Positions 47,120 through 55,283 of a stretch of DNA of 64,000 bases are shown here, piece after piece. The first letter of the stretch is position 1; every line of letters starts with the position of its first letter. The translations under genes and the position numbers were made by a program. The notes below the pieces were generated by a model. The model did no database searches and was not told the DNA's origin. It saw nothing but the letters and a program-made list of their open reading frames with translations. The DNA comes from Arthrobacter burdickii (GTDB lineage Bacteria > Actinomycetota > Actinomycetes > Actinomycetales > Micrococcaceae): assembly GCF_030433645.1 (NCBI RefSeq), contig NZ_JAROCG010000001.1:496001-560000 (forward strand). The letters are read 5' to 3'.

Positions 47120-47906
47120 GCCGTTCCTCCAGGACCTGCGCCACGCCGTCCTCGTCGAAGGGCGGCGCCACGAGGTTCGCGGCGGCGAGCGCATCGGGAT
47201 GTCCCGACGCCATAGCGTACCCGTAGCCCGCCCAGTCGAGCATCTGGACGTCGTTGGGCATGTCACCGAAGGCGACGACGTCGGCGGCGTCGATGCCGCG
47301 CTCCGCCGCGTACCGGGCGAGCGTGACCGACTTGTTGATGTGCGGCACGGCCATCTCGAGGAGCGCGATGGTCGGAGCCGAGTGCGTGGTCGAGACGAGG
47401 TGCGCGACGGCGGGGCGCACGGCTGCGAGGAACTCGTCCGGCGAGATCTCACGCTCCCGCGCCAGGAACTTCACGACGTCCTCACCGGGCAGGGACGCCT
47501 CGAAGGGCTCCGCGGTGATGCCGCCGAGGAGCTCGGAGGTGGCGGCGTCCGCGAATCCGGACTCGATCTTGAAGCCCGACACCGTCTCGGCGGCGAACGT
47601 GGCTGCCGGGAAGAGACCGCGGATGATGTCACGCGCGGCGTAGACGTCTTCCGGCTTCAGGAGCTTCGCGTCGAGGATGCGCTCCGACTCGAGGTCGTAC
47701 GTCAGGGCACCGTTGGAGCAGATGACCGTCCCGGTGTGGCCGAGCTGGTCCCGGAGTGGCTGGAGCCAGCGCGGTGGGCGGCCGGTCACGAAGACGACGT
47801 CGACCCCGGCATCGATGCATGCGCGGAACGCCTGGATGGTGCGGCCGCTCATCTTGCCGTCGTTTCCCACGACGGTCCCGTCCATGTCGCTCGCCACGAG
47901 GCGCAT
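47097..47906 (-). CDS. Cof-type HAD hydrolase
   Basis: A 269-aa HAD IIB phosphatase. Motif I RLVASDMDGTVVGND, motif II VVFVTGRPP, motif IV VVAFGDMPNDVQMLDWAGYGYAMA. The ATG at 47906 has AAGGAG six bases upstream. It resembles the other Cof gene of the window (25573-26409), including the C-terminal block ending DDGAAKVL there and DEDGVAQVL here, so the two are paralogues. It overlaps the phosphodiesterase start. Confidence 0.9.
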   Translation of the reverse strand: MRLVASDMDGTVVGNDGKMSGRTIQAFRACIDAGVDVVFVTGRPPRWLQPLRDQLGHTGTVICSNGALTYDLESERILDAKLLKPEDVYAARDIIRGLFPAATFAAETVSGFKIESGFADAATSELLGGITAEPFEASLPGEDVVKFLAREREISPDEFLAAVRPAVAHLVSTTHSAPTIALLEMAVPHINKSVTLARYAAERGIDAADVVAFGDMPNDVQMLDWAGYGYAMASGHPDALAAANLVAPPFDEDGVAQVLEERLAALRTA

Positions 47907-47980
47907 CGGAAACTCCTTCAGGTCCTGGACCTCCACCCTACCGGCGGCCGCAGCGTGAGGTGGCATGGGTGGGGGCGTTC

Positions 47981-48505
47981 CTACTGCTCGAAGGTCCCGA
48001 TCAGCCGGGCCCGGCCGAGGGTGTGCGAGAAGAGGTTGAAGCCGAGGTAGGCGGGCGTCGCATCGGCCGGGATGCCGAGCGACTCGACGTCCACCGCGTG
48101 CACCACGACGTGGTAGTGGTGCGGTCCGTGGCCCTCGGGCGGCGCGGCACCGACGAATCCGGCGAATCCGGCGTCGTTCCGCAGCTGCACGGCACCCTCG
48201 GGCAGAGGGCCCCCGTCGGTGCCCGCCCCCGCGGGCAGGGACGTGGTGGTTGCGGGCAGGTCGGCCACGGCCCAATGCCAGAAACCGCTCGCGGTCGGCG
48301 CATCGGGGTCGTAGACGGTCACCGCGAAGCTCTTCGTCCCCTCCGGGAAGCCGCTCCAGGTGAGCTGCGGTGACTCGTCCCTGCCGCCGGCCCCCATGAT
48401 CCCTGACACCTGCGCGGAATCGAGGGGCGCGTTGTGTGTGATGCTCTCGCTGGTGAGTTCGAACGCGGGGACCTGCGGAAGGTCTGCGTACGGATCGCGG
48501 GTCAT
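47981..48505 (-). CDS. PEBP-like (YbhB/YbcL family) protein
   Basis: A 174-aa phosphatidylethanolamine-binding-protein fold. [42 protein letters not shown] is the classic YbhB block with its DPDAP and HW residues, followed by [15 protein letters not shown]. Bacterial members may bind anionic ligands or inhibit kinases; function unproven. AGGAG lies seven bases before the ATG. It follows the sugar kinase gene by 58 bases. Confidence 0.9.
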   Translation of the reverse strand: MTRDPYADLPQVPAFELTSESITHNAPLDSAQVSGIMGAGGRDESPQLTWSGFPEGTKSFAVTVYDPDAPTASGFWHWAVADLPATTTSLPAGAGTDGGPLPEGAVQLRNDAGFAGFVGAAPPEGHGPHHYHVVVHAVDVESLGIPADATPAYLGFNLFSHTLGRARLIGTFEQ

Positions 48506-48518
48506 GGCTGTGCTCCTC

Positions 48519-48554
48519 TGGTTGTCATCCCTGGTCGTCATCCCTGGTGGTCAC
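48519..48554. repeat. 13-bp tandem repeat after the sugar kinase gene
   Basis: TGGTTGTCATCCC, TGGTCGTCATCCC and the partial TGGTGGTCAC follow each other directly, nine bases past the stop of the kinase gene. Confidence 0.85.
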
Positions 48555-48563
48555 GGATCCCGG

Positions 48564-49484
48564 TCAGGCGCGTACCATCTCGTTCCGCGTGGGCGGATTG
48601 GCACCGGCACGGGACACCGTGATGGCCGCCGCCCGGGCCGCGTACTGCAGCATCCCGGTCAGCTGCCCGAGGTTGATTCGGAGCAGCTCATCGCGGCGAT
48701 GGGCGCCGTCGAGCTCGAGGTCCACGAGTGCGCCCACCAGGGCCGCCATGAACGAGTCGCCGGCACCCACCGTGTCCACCACGCTGGTCGACGGCGCCGG
48801 AACGGACACCTCGCCAGCGCGGCATACTCCCCACGGCCCCTTCGAGCCACGGGTCACCACGACGACGGCGGCGCCGGCGTCCAGCCAGGCGCGGGCCGAC
48901 TTCTCGGGGCTGCGGTCCGGGTAGAGCCACTCGAGGTCCTCGTCGGATGCCTTCACGACGTCGGCGAGGGCCACGAACTTCTCCGCCTGCCCGCGCGCGA
49001 ACGCCCGGTCGCGGATGATGGTGGGCCTGCAGTTCGGATCGTAGGTCACCGTCACGAGGGGGTGGGCGGTGCGGACGAGGGACAGCACGTCGTCGGCTCC
49101 CGGTGCGAGCATCGTGGCGATCGACCCGGTGTGCAGGAGGGTGGTCCCGTCGAGGAGTTCGTCCGTGCGTCCGGCGAGGCCGGGGAGGTCCCAGACGAGC
49201 TGGAAATCGTAGGCCGCGCCGCCCGCGGGGTCCAGGCGTGCAGTCGCGACGCTGGTGGGCGCGCTGTCCGGCTCGACCGGGAAGGGCACGGAGTTGTCGC
49301 GGAGGTGCCGCTGGATCATCCGGCCGTAGTCGTCGTCGCCGTACCGTCCGACGAACTGCGCCGGATGGCCGAGGCGTGCGAGGCCCACGGCCACGTTCAT
49401 GGGGCTCCCGCCTACGTGGGCGCGCATGGATGCGGTGTCGCTGACCACTTCGTCGACAAGGGTTTCCCCGATTACGGTGAGCAC
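48564..49484 (-). CDS. PfkB-family carbohydrate kinase (fructokinase-like)
   Basis: A 306-aa ribokinase-fold sugar kinase. The N-terminal GGSPMNVAVGLARLG substrate motif and the C-terminal DTVGAGDSFMAALVGAL, with the catalytic Asp and anion hole, are clear. Sequence style fits fructokinases. The GTG start has no spaced Shine-Dalgarno; TACGTT stands six bases upstream, implying a leaderless mRNA. Divergent from the FtsW-like gene. Confidence 0.88.
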   Translation of the reverse strand: MLTVIGETLVDEVVSDTASMRAHVGGSPMNVAVGLARLGHPAQFVGRYGDDDYGRMIQRHLRDNSVPFPVEPDSAPTSVATARLDPAGGAAYDFQLVWDLPGLAGRTDELLDGTTLLHTGSIATMLAPGADDVLSLVRTAHPLVTVTYDPNCRPTIIRDRAFARGQAEKFVALADVVKASDEDLEWLYPDRSPEKSARAWLDAGAAVVVVTRGSKGPWGVCRAGEVSVPAPSTSVVDTVGAGDSFMAALVGALVDLELDGAHRRDELLRINLGQLTGMLQYAARAAAITVSRAGANPPTRNEMVRA

Positions 49485-49557
49485 TCTTTCAACGTACCAG
49501 CCCCCGCGCGTGGTGGGCCCGGGGTTTCAGTCCTCCACGCCTGAGAGGTCGCTGGGA

Positions 49558-50889
49558 GTGTCCGAGCGCCTCCCCCGCCGCGGGCGGTTCCTGGGGGACA
49601 CTTGGATCTCCCCCTCCTCCCGGACCCGCACGCCTCGTGCGGGTCGAGTCTCCAGGACGCGCATGCCCTCTCTGACTGCTCCACGCCCGGTCTCCCGCCC
49701 GGCCTCCGCCCGTAACCCGCTGTCCCGCGGGGTCCGGCTCTGGCGTGCCCTCACTACGCAGGGTCCCTCCTCGAACCGCAATGCACGCAACCTGCTGATC
49801 ACCACGACCTTCGCGCTGGTGGCCATCGGCCTCCTGATGGTGCTGTCCGCGTCCTCGGTCGAACTCGTCGCTGCCGGGAAGTCGCCCTTCGACACCTTCT
49901 ACAAGCAGCTCATGTGGATGGGTATCGGCAGCGCCGCGCTCGTCGTCTGCGCGTTCATCCCGCTACGTACGTACCGGAGGCTGGCCTGGCTGATCCTGCT
50001 GGGTTCCCTCGTGTTCTCCCTGCTGGTGTTCACCCCACTCGGCGTGGAGGTGCAGGGCAACAGGAACTGGATCGGCATCGGGTCCCTCACCGCCCAGCCG
50101 TCCGAGTTCCTCAAACTCAGCATCATCCTCTGGGGCGGCGCGGTCCTCACCCGGAAGGCGAAGCTGCTGGGCAACTGGAAGCACCTGTTCGTCCCGGTCG
50201 CGCCGGGTGCCATGGTCGCCATCGGCCTCGTCGTCGCGGGCAAGGACCTGGGCACCGCCATGGTCCTGGCCCTCATCGCCGTCTCCCTGTTCTTCTTCGC
50301 CGGCGCCAGTCCGAAGCTGTTCCTCGGGGGCCTCGCCGTCGGCGTCGTCGGCACCACCCTCGCCGTCGTGTCGAGCCCGAACCGCATGCTGCGGATCTCG
50401 GCCTGGCTCGATCCGGCGGCCGAGGGCACGGCCGAAGGACTGGGCTACCAGAGCGCCCAGGCCCTCTACGGGCTCGCCGGCGGCGGGGTCTTCGGCGTCG
50501 GGGTGGGCCAGAGCCGGCAGAAGGTCAACTGGATCCCGGAGGCGCACAACGACTTCGTGTTCGCGATCCTGGGAGAGGAGCTCGGACTGGTGGGCGCGCT
50601 GCTCGTGATCGTGCTCTTCGCCGTCCTGGCGTTCTCGATCTACCGGATCTCCACGCTGTCCAAGGATCTCTACGTCACGTACGTGTGCGGCGGCATCCTC
50701 GTGTGGATCATCGGGCAGGCCATCCTGAACATCGCCGTCGTCACCGGCATGATCCCCGTCATCGGCGTCCCCCTGCCCTTCATCTCGTACGGCGGGTCCT
50801 CCATGGTGGCCGTGCTCGCCGCCGTGGGGGTCCTGATCTCCTGCTCGCGGGCCACCGATCAGGACCATCCGGCAGACGCGCCGGCCTGA
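49558..50889 (+). CDS. ftsW: FtsW/RodA family (SEDS) peptidoglycan polymerase
   Basis: A 443-aa SEDS glycosyltransferase with about ten transmembrane helices. LMVLSASSVELVAAGKSPFDTFYKQLMW, GNRNWIGIGSLTAQPSEFLKLSIILW, EGTAEGLGYQSAQALYGLAGGGVFGVGVGQSRQKVNWIPEAHNDFVFAILGEELG and PLPFISYGGSSM are the family hallmarks, with the catalytic Asp in EAHNDF. The order and spacing match FtsW more than RodA. Start uncertain: GTG 49558 (GAGAGG nine bases upstream) is used, but ATG 49663 is possible. It lies outside any division-gene cluster. Confidence 0.87.
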   Translation: MSERLPRRGRFLGDTWISPSSRTRTPRAGRVSRTRMPSLTAPRPVSRPASARNPLSRGVRLWRALTTQGPSSNRNARNLLITTTFALVAIGLLMVLSASSVELVAAGKSPFDTFYKQLMWMGIGSAALVVCAFIPLRTYRRLAWLILLGSLVFSLLVFTPLGVEVQGNRNWIGIGSLTAQPSEFLKLSIILWGGAVLTRKAKLLGNWKHLFVPVAPGAMVAIGLVVAGKDLGTAMVLALIAVSLFFFAGASPKLFLGGLAVGVVGTTLAVVSSPNRMLRISAWLDPAAEGTAEGLGYQSAQALYGLAGGGVFGVGVGQSRQKVNWIPEAHNDFVFAILGEELGLVGALLVIVLFAVLAFSIYRISTLSKDLYVTYVCGGILVWIIGQAILNIAVVTGMIPVIGVPLPFISYGGSSMVAVLAAVGVLISCSRATDQDHPADAPA

Positions 50890-50917
50890 CCGGCAGTCGC
50901 GACAACCAGTTCCTGGC

Positions 50918-50969
50918 CGTCAGTCCCGGGCATCAGTCCCGGGCGTCAGTCCCGGCCGTCAGTCCCGGC
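50918..50969. repeat. Four 13-bp tandem repeats between convergent genes
   Basis: CGTCAGTCCCGGG, CATCAGTCCCGGG, CGTCAGTCCCGGC and CGTCAGTCCCGGC follow in perfect 13-base register. The last unit contains the stop codon of the convergent aminotransferase gene. Confidence 0.92.
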
Positions 50970-52098
50970 CGGTGCTGCCGCCCAACCGGTCGAGGTACTG
51001 GCCCAGGAGGGCGAGCCCGCTCCGCAGGGTGTCGGTGTCATCGGCGTAGCCGATCCGTGCGGTGCCCTCGATGCCGAACGCCGCACCGGGAGTGAGCAGG
51101 ACCCCCGTGTCCTTCAGCAGGCCCTCGCAGAACGCGTAGGACGGCACGTCGGAGGCGAAGCGCAGCAGGGCCGTCGTACCGGAGGCGGGGCGGACGTAGC
51201 CGACGTCCGCGCGTGAGGCGACCCACGCGTCCAGCACGCCGAGGTTCCTTCTCGTGATGGTGCGTGCCCGTTCCAGGATCTGCTCCTTGGACTCGAGCGC
51301 GACGCTCGCCAGGAGGTCGTCGACCTGCGAGACGCTGATGGTGTCGTAGTCGCGGTGGATGCCCACGCCGAGCAGGACGTCCTCGGGGGCGACGATCCAG
51401 CCGAGCCGCAGCCCGGCGAGGGAGAAGGGCTTGGACATGCTGCCGACCGCGATCCCCTTCTCATACAGGTCCGCGATGGACGGGGTGGAGCCGTCTCCCT
51501 CCTGGTCCGTCCCCCGGTACACCTCGTCGGCCAGGATCCACGCACCGGCCGAACGGGCGATGTCCACGACGCGCTGCAGCGTGTCCGCGTCGAGCAGCGC
51601 CCCGGTGGGGTTGTTCGGATTGGTCAGGGCGATGAGCTTCGTGCCCGGGGTGGCCAGGCGCTCGAGTTCCGCCAGGTCCAGCTGCCACCCGTGCTCCTCG
51701 CGGAGCGTCGTGGTGACGACGTCCGCGCCCAGGCTCTCCGGGATGGACTGGTGCTGCTGGTACGTGGGCAGGACCGACACCACCCTGTCCCCCGGGTCGA
51801 CCAGTGCACGGTGGACCAGGGAGTTCGCTCCGATGGCCCCATGGGTCACGACGACGTTGTCCGCACTCTGGTGCTCGTAGAGCCCGGCGATCAGGCTCCT
51901 GAGGCGGGCGGTGCCCTCGATGGCGCCGTAGGTCAGCCGGAGGCCGGTGAGTTCCGCGAGGACTTCCTCACGCCGGCCTGAGAACGCCAGGACCTCGTCG
52001 ACGGACAGCGAGCGCACGCAGGTCTCCGCCAGGTTGTAGGCGCAGTGCGTCTCGTGGGCGTTCATCCACAGCTCGACGCCGAATTCCTCGATGCGCAT
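50959..52098 (-). CDS. PLP-dependent aminotransferase, class I/II
   Basis: A 379-aa fold-type I aminotransferase. LIALTNPNNPTGALLD, ILADEVYRG and the PLP-lysine segment GSMSKPFSLAGLRLGW, with the C-terminal Arg in GTARIGYAD, are visible. The N-terminus (EEFGVELWMNAHETHCAYNLAETCVRSLSVDEVL) resembles a branch that includes capreomycidine synthases, though no antibiotic genes are near. Substrate unknown. Confidence 0.87.
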   Translation of the reverse strand: MRIEEFGVELWMNAHETHCAYNLAETCVRSLSVDEVLAFSGRREEVLAELTGLRLTYGAIEGTARLRSLIAGLYEHQSADNVVVTHGAIGANSLVHRALVDPGDRVVSVLPTYQQHQSIPESLGADVVTTTLREEHGWQLDLAELERLATPGTKLIALTNPNNPTGALLDADTLQRVVDIARSAGAWILADEVYRGTDQEGDGSTPSIADLYEKGIAVGSMSKPFSLAGLRLGWIVAPEDVLLGVGIHRDYDTISVSQVDDLLASVALESKEQILERARTITRRNLGVLDAWVASRADVGYVRPASGTTALLRFASDVPSYAFCEGLLKDTGVLLTPGAAFGIEGTARIGYADDTDTLRSGLALLGQYLDRLGGSTGRD

Positions 52099-52123
52099 CA
52101 GCAGGTCCTCTCAGGGCAGGGTA

Positions 52124-52151
52124 GGGACGTCGGGAAGTGGGACGTCGGGAA
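52124..52151. repeat. 13-bp direct repeat after the PGPGW gene
   Basis: GGGACGTCGGGAA occurs at 52124-52136 and 52139-52151, 15 bases apart, 24 bases past the stop of the upstream minus-strand gene. Confidence 0.8.
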
Positions 52152-52175
52152 CAGGCACGGCAGGCGGGCACGACC

Positions 52176-52658
52176 CTAGTCGGAGTCCGTCCCGACCACG
52201 GGGGACTTCGCAGGCAGGGGATGCCCCCGGAACCGCCGGACGCTGTACGCGATGAGGGCGAGGGCGATGACCGAGGACCCGATGAGGCTGACGCCCGTTC
52301 CCGCGCCGCCGAAGAGCCACCACCTGTCCTCGAGGAACCACCAGGACGGCACTGCGGGCTGCAGGATCCACGCCACGCCGAGGCCCATGATGACCAGGGC
52401 ACTGAAGCAGCTGACGGCGATCCGCGGGATCGTCTTCACCCCGAGCGCGGCGGCGTGGAAGGCATTCGCCTTCAGCGGCGCCAGGTACCGGCGAGCCCAG
52501 TGGTACTGCTGCGACAGGACGGCGAGCCCTGCGGCGAGCATCAGGAGCCCCGGGCCGGGCAGCACGAGGGCGGCGATTCCGAGCACCACGAGGGTCCACC
52601 CGATCACCTCGATGCCGGTGCGGCGAATCCACCCCCGGACCCGCTCTCTCGCTGCCAT
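52176..52658 (-). CDS. PGPGW-motif membrane protein (TIGR02611-like)
   Basis: A 160-aa membrane protein with about four helices. The first hairpin holds VVLGIAALVLPGPGLLMLAAGLAVLSQQYHWARRYL, matching the PGPGW family; a second pair lies near residues 85-105 and 120-145. Found in actinobacteria, function unknown. The ATG at 52658 is preferred for lack of a better start; no strong Shine-Dalgarno is present. Divergent from the dioxygenase operon. Confidence 0.75.
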   Translation of the reverse strand: MAARERVRGWIRRTGIEVIGWTLVVLGIAALVLPGPGLLMLAAGLAVLSQQYHWARRYLAPLKANAFHAAALGVKTIPRIAVSCFSALVIMGLGVAWILQPAVPSWWFLEDRWWLFGGAGTGVSLIGSSVIALALIAYSVRRFRGHPLPAKSPVVGTDSD

Positions 52659-52756
52659 GCTCACAGGATGACACAGGAAGCTGGGCACGTACGAAGCGCA
52701 GCAGGCTGGGTACTGCGCCCGGGACCGCTGCGGGGACGAGAGGGAACAAATACCGA

Positions 52757-52774
52757 TATACATGCGTTTGCATG
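52757..52774 (+). promoter_or_regulatory. -10 and overlapping palindrome before the mhqO-like gene
   Basis: TATACA (52757-52762) is a likely -10. It overlaps the dyad CATGC-GTTT-GCATG (52761-52774), a position expected for repression by a MarR-type regulator, the class that controls mhq genes in Bacillus. No regulator gene is adjacent. Confidence 0.45.
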
Positions 52775-52818
52775 GACATACCGGCCCAGGTGGACCGGAC
52801 CCATCCGAGGAGGACAGC

Positions 52819-53799
52819 GTGACTGCACGAACCGAAGGTCTCCACCACGTCACCGCGATCGCCGGTGACCCCCAGAGGAACATCGACTTCTACATCAAGG
52901 GACTGGGCCTGCGCCTCGTCAAGAAGACCGTGAACTTCGACGACCCCGGCACCTACCACCTGTACTACGGGGACGAGTCGGGCCGCCCCGGCTCGCTGCT
53001 GACCTTCTTCCCCTGGCAGGGCATCCGCAGGGGGCGCGTGGGCAGTGGCCAGTCCACCACCACGGCCTTCTCCGTGCCCCAGGGCACCCTCGGGTGGTGG
53101 CAGGAGCACTTCAAGGCCCTCGGCGTGGAGTCCAGCATCTCCCGTGCCTCCTCCGAGGAGGAGCGCCTCTCGCTCCGCGACCCCGACGGACTGCAGATCG
53201 ACCTCGTCGCGTCCTCCATCTCGGATCCCCGCAACCCGTGGGACTCCGCCTCCGTCCCCGCCCAGTACGCCGTCCGCGGCCAGCACTCCTCCGTGCTGAC
53301 CGTCCAGGATCCCACCCGGACCCTCGAGACCCTCACCCGTGACCTCGGCATGACGGTCCTCGCCGAGAAGGACGGCCGCTACCGCCTGAGCACGCACGCC
53401 GGCGAGCCCGGGACCGTCGTCGACGTCGTCACGGACTCCCGCGGCGAGCGCGGCCTCGTGGCCGGTGGCACAGTGCACCACATCGCCTTCCGCGTCCCCG
53501 ACCAGGCGACCCAGGAAGTGTGGCGCCAGGAACTGGCCGAGCGCGGGTACGGTGTCACGGCGATCCTCGACCGCCAGTACTTCACCTCCATCTACTTCCG
53601 CGAGCCCGGTGGAACGCTCCTGGAGATCGCTACGGACACCCCGGGCTTCGACATCGACGAGCCGCTGCTGGAACTGGGCCGCTCCCTGAAGCTGCCACCG
53701 TGGCTCGAGCCGAACCGCGAGGCCATCGCGCACTCGGTCGCCAGGATCGACCTGCCCGGCGAGAACAACCCCGCCCTCCAGGCGTTCTTCAGGAGCTGA
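52819..53799 (+). CDS. Ring-cleaving dioxygenase, VOC superfamily (MhqO-like)
   Basis: A 326-aa protein with two glyoxalase-fold (VOC) modules (about residues 8-130 and 150-300). GLHHVTAIAGDPQRNIDFYIKGLGLRLVKKTVNFDDPGTYHLYYGD is typical of MhqO/YdfO, which handles hydroquinones and catechols. Metal ligands are probably His in LHHVTA, His in TVHHIAF and Glu in GTLLEIATD. GAGGAG lies six bases before the GTG. One base separates its stop codon from the start of the hydrolase gene, forming an operon. Confidence 0.88.
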   Translation: MTARTEGLHHVTAIAGDPQRNIDFYIKGLGLRLVKKTVNFDDPGTYHLYYGDESGRPGSLLTFFPWQGIRRGRVGSGQSTTTAFSVPQGTLGWWQEHFKALGVESSISRASSEEERLSLRDPDGLQIDLVASSISDPRNPWDSASVPAQYAVRGQHSSVLTVQDPTRTLETLTRDLGMTVLAEKDGRYRLSTHAGEPGTVVDVVTDSRGERGLVAGGTVHHIAFRVPDQATQEVWRQELAERGYGVTAILDRQYFTSIYFREPGGTLLEIATDTPGFDIDEPLLELGRSLKLPPWLEPNREAIAHSVARIDLPGENNPALQAFFRS

Positions 53800-53800
53800 C

Positions 53801-54439
53801 ATGACCACCACGCACGAGTGGCCACACCTGTTCGACGCGGGAGCACCAGGCACCCCGGTGCTGCTGCTCCTCCACGGCACGGGCGGCTCCGAGCACGACC
53901 TCCTGCCGCTCGTCGGCCGCCTCGCCCCGGGCGCCGGCTACCTCGCACCCCGCGGGCCGGTGCAGGAACACGGCATGAACCGCTGGTTCCGCCGCTTCGG
54001 TGAGGGCGTGTTCGACGTCGACGACGTCGTCCGCCGGGCGGGCGAGCTCGCCGGGTTCGTCGACTGGGCACGCGGGCACTACGGCATCGCCGACCGTCCG
54101 CTCGTCGCCGTCGGCTTCTCCAACGGTGCGAACATCGCGCTCGCCGCCGCCCTGCTCCACCCCGGAGCCGTGGCGAACGCCGTCGCCTTCTCCGGTATGT
54201 ACCCGCTGGAGGGGCGGACGATCGAGGCCGACCTGTCCGGCACGGCCGTCGCCCTGTTCAATGGGAGATCCGATGCCATGGCTCCGATCGACAGTGTGGT
54301 CCGCGTCGGTTCGATCCTCGAGAGCCGTGGCGCCGAAGTAACCCGGAACGTCCGCGAGGGCGGTCACGGAATCCACCCCGGCGAGATCGACGGCGCAGCC
54401 GCCTGGATCGCCTCTACCCGGAAGGTTCGAAATGACTGA
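53801..54439 (+). CDS. Alpha/beta hydrolase, phospholipase/carboxylesterase type (MhqD-like)
   Basis: A 212-aa serine hydrolase. LLLLHGTGGSEHDLLPLV is the oxyanion strand, the nucleophile is in VAVGFSNGANIAL, Asp in GRSDAMAPI and His in EGGHGIHPGE. This matches MhqD/YodD, which is co-expressed with MhqO-type dioxygenases under quinone stress. It overlaps the PEP-mutase-like gene by eight bases. Confidence 0.88.
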   Translation: MTTTHEWPHLFDAGAPGTPVLLLLHGTGGSEHDLLPLVGRLAPGAGYLAPRGPVQEHGMNRWFRRFGEGVFDVDDVVRRAGELAGFVDWARGHYGIADRPLVAVGFSNGANIALAAALLHPGAVANAVAFSGMYPLEGRTIEADLSGTAVALFNGRSDAMAPIDSVVRVGSILESRGAEVTRNVREGGHGIHPGEIDGAAAWIASTRKVRND

Positions 54440-55229
54440 CATTTCTCCAGGATCCAGCGATCTCGGCGCGAAAGCGGCGACCCTCGCGAGCCTCCACGCA
54501 GCTCCCGAGATCCTCCAGCTCGTCAACGTGTGGGACGTCATCAGCGCGAAGACCGTCGCCGACATCCCCGGCACGAAGGCCCTCGCCACCGCGAGCCACT
54601 CGATCGCCGCGTCGCTCGGCTACGAGGACGGCGAGAACATCCCCGTGGAGGAGATGATCGCCGCCGTGGGGCGCATCGCCGCAGCGACGGCCCTCCCCGT
54701 CTCCGCCGACCTCGAATCCGGTTACGGCGATCCCGAGGACACCGTCCGCCGGGCGATCGGCGTGGGCATCGTCGGAGCGAACATCGAGGACCAGATGCGA
54801 CCACTGGCCGACGCCGCGGCCCAGATGGAATCAGCGCTCAGGGCCGGCGGGTCCGAGGGCATCGACTTCGTGCTCAACGCCCGCACGGACGCCTTCGTGA
54901 AGGCCGGCGACCGTGATCCCGCGGACGTCCTGGCCGACGCCGTCGAGCGCGGCAAGACCTACCTGGCCGTCGGTGCCACGAGTGTCTTCGTTCCCGGCCT
55001 GCTCGACGAGCACGCTGTGACCACCCTCGTGGAGGCCTTCGGTCCGCAGCGCCTCAGCGTCATCAATGTTCCCGGCAGCCTTCCACCGTCCCGACTGCAG
55101 GAGCTCGGCGTCGCCCGCATCTCCTACGGACCGTGGACCCAGCGCGTCGCCCTGACCGCGCTGGCCGACTCCGCGCGTGAATTGCTCGCCGGCGGCGCAC
55201 TGCCCGAGGGAACACTCCCCCTCAACTAG
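54432..55229 (+). CDS. Isocitrate lyase/PEP mutase superfamily protein
   Basis: A 265-aa TIM-barrel protein. NVWDVISAKTVADIPGTKALATAS, VSADLESGYGDPEDTVRRAI, ANIEDQ and VLNARTDAF match the carboxyvinyl-phosphonate mutase/oxaloacetate-hydrolase-like branch. The KKCGH motif of true isocitrate lyase is missing. It probably cleaves or rearranges a 2-oxo or 2-hydroxy acid. Third gene of the operon with the dioxygenase and esterase, suggesting that it handles a ring-cleavage product; that is inference. Confidence 0.82.
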   Translation: MTDISPGSSDLGAKAATLASLHAAPEILQLVNVWDVISAKTVADIPGTKALATASHSIAASLGYEDGENIPVEEMIAAVGRIAAATALPVSADLESGYGDPEDTVRRAIGVGIVGANIEDQMRPLADAAAQMESALRAGGSEGIDFVLNARTDAFVKAGDRDPADVLADAVERGKTYLAVGATSVFVPGLLDEHAVTTLVEAFGPQRLSVINVPGSLPPSRLQELGVARISYGPWTQRVALTALADSARELLAGGALPEGTLPLN

Positions 55230-55240
55230 GAGTCGCGGTG

Positions 55241-55283
55241 CAGCGGACCCCGGTCAGCCCCTACGGGCGGCCGGGGTCCGCTG
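55241..55283. terminator. Bidirectional terminator overlapping a coding end
   Basis: CAGCGGACCCCGG and CCGGGGTCCGCTG form a perfect 13-bp stem with a 17-base loop. It lies 11 bases past the PEP-mutase-like gene, and its right arm encodes the last residues of the convergent lipoprotein hydrolase. Confidence 0.75.

Noticed and set aside
54432..55229. True isocitrate lyase
   Set aside because: The catalytic KKCGH motif is absent and the protein is only 265 aa; it fits the PEP-mutase branch.
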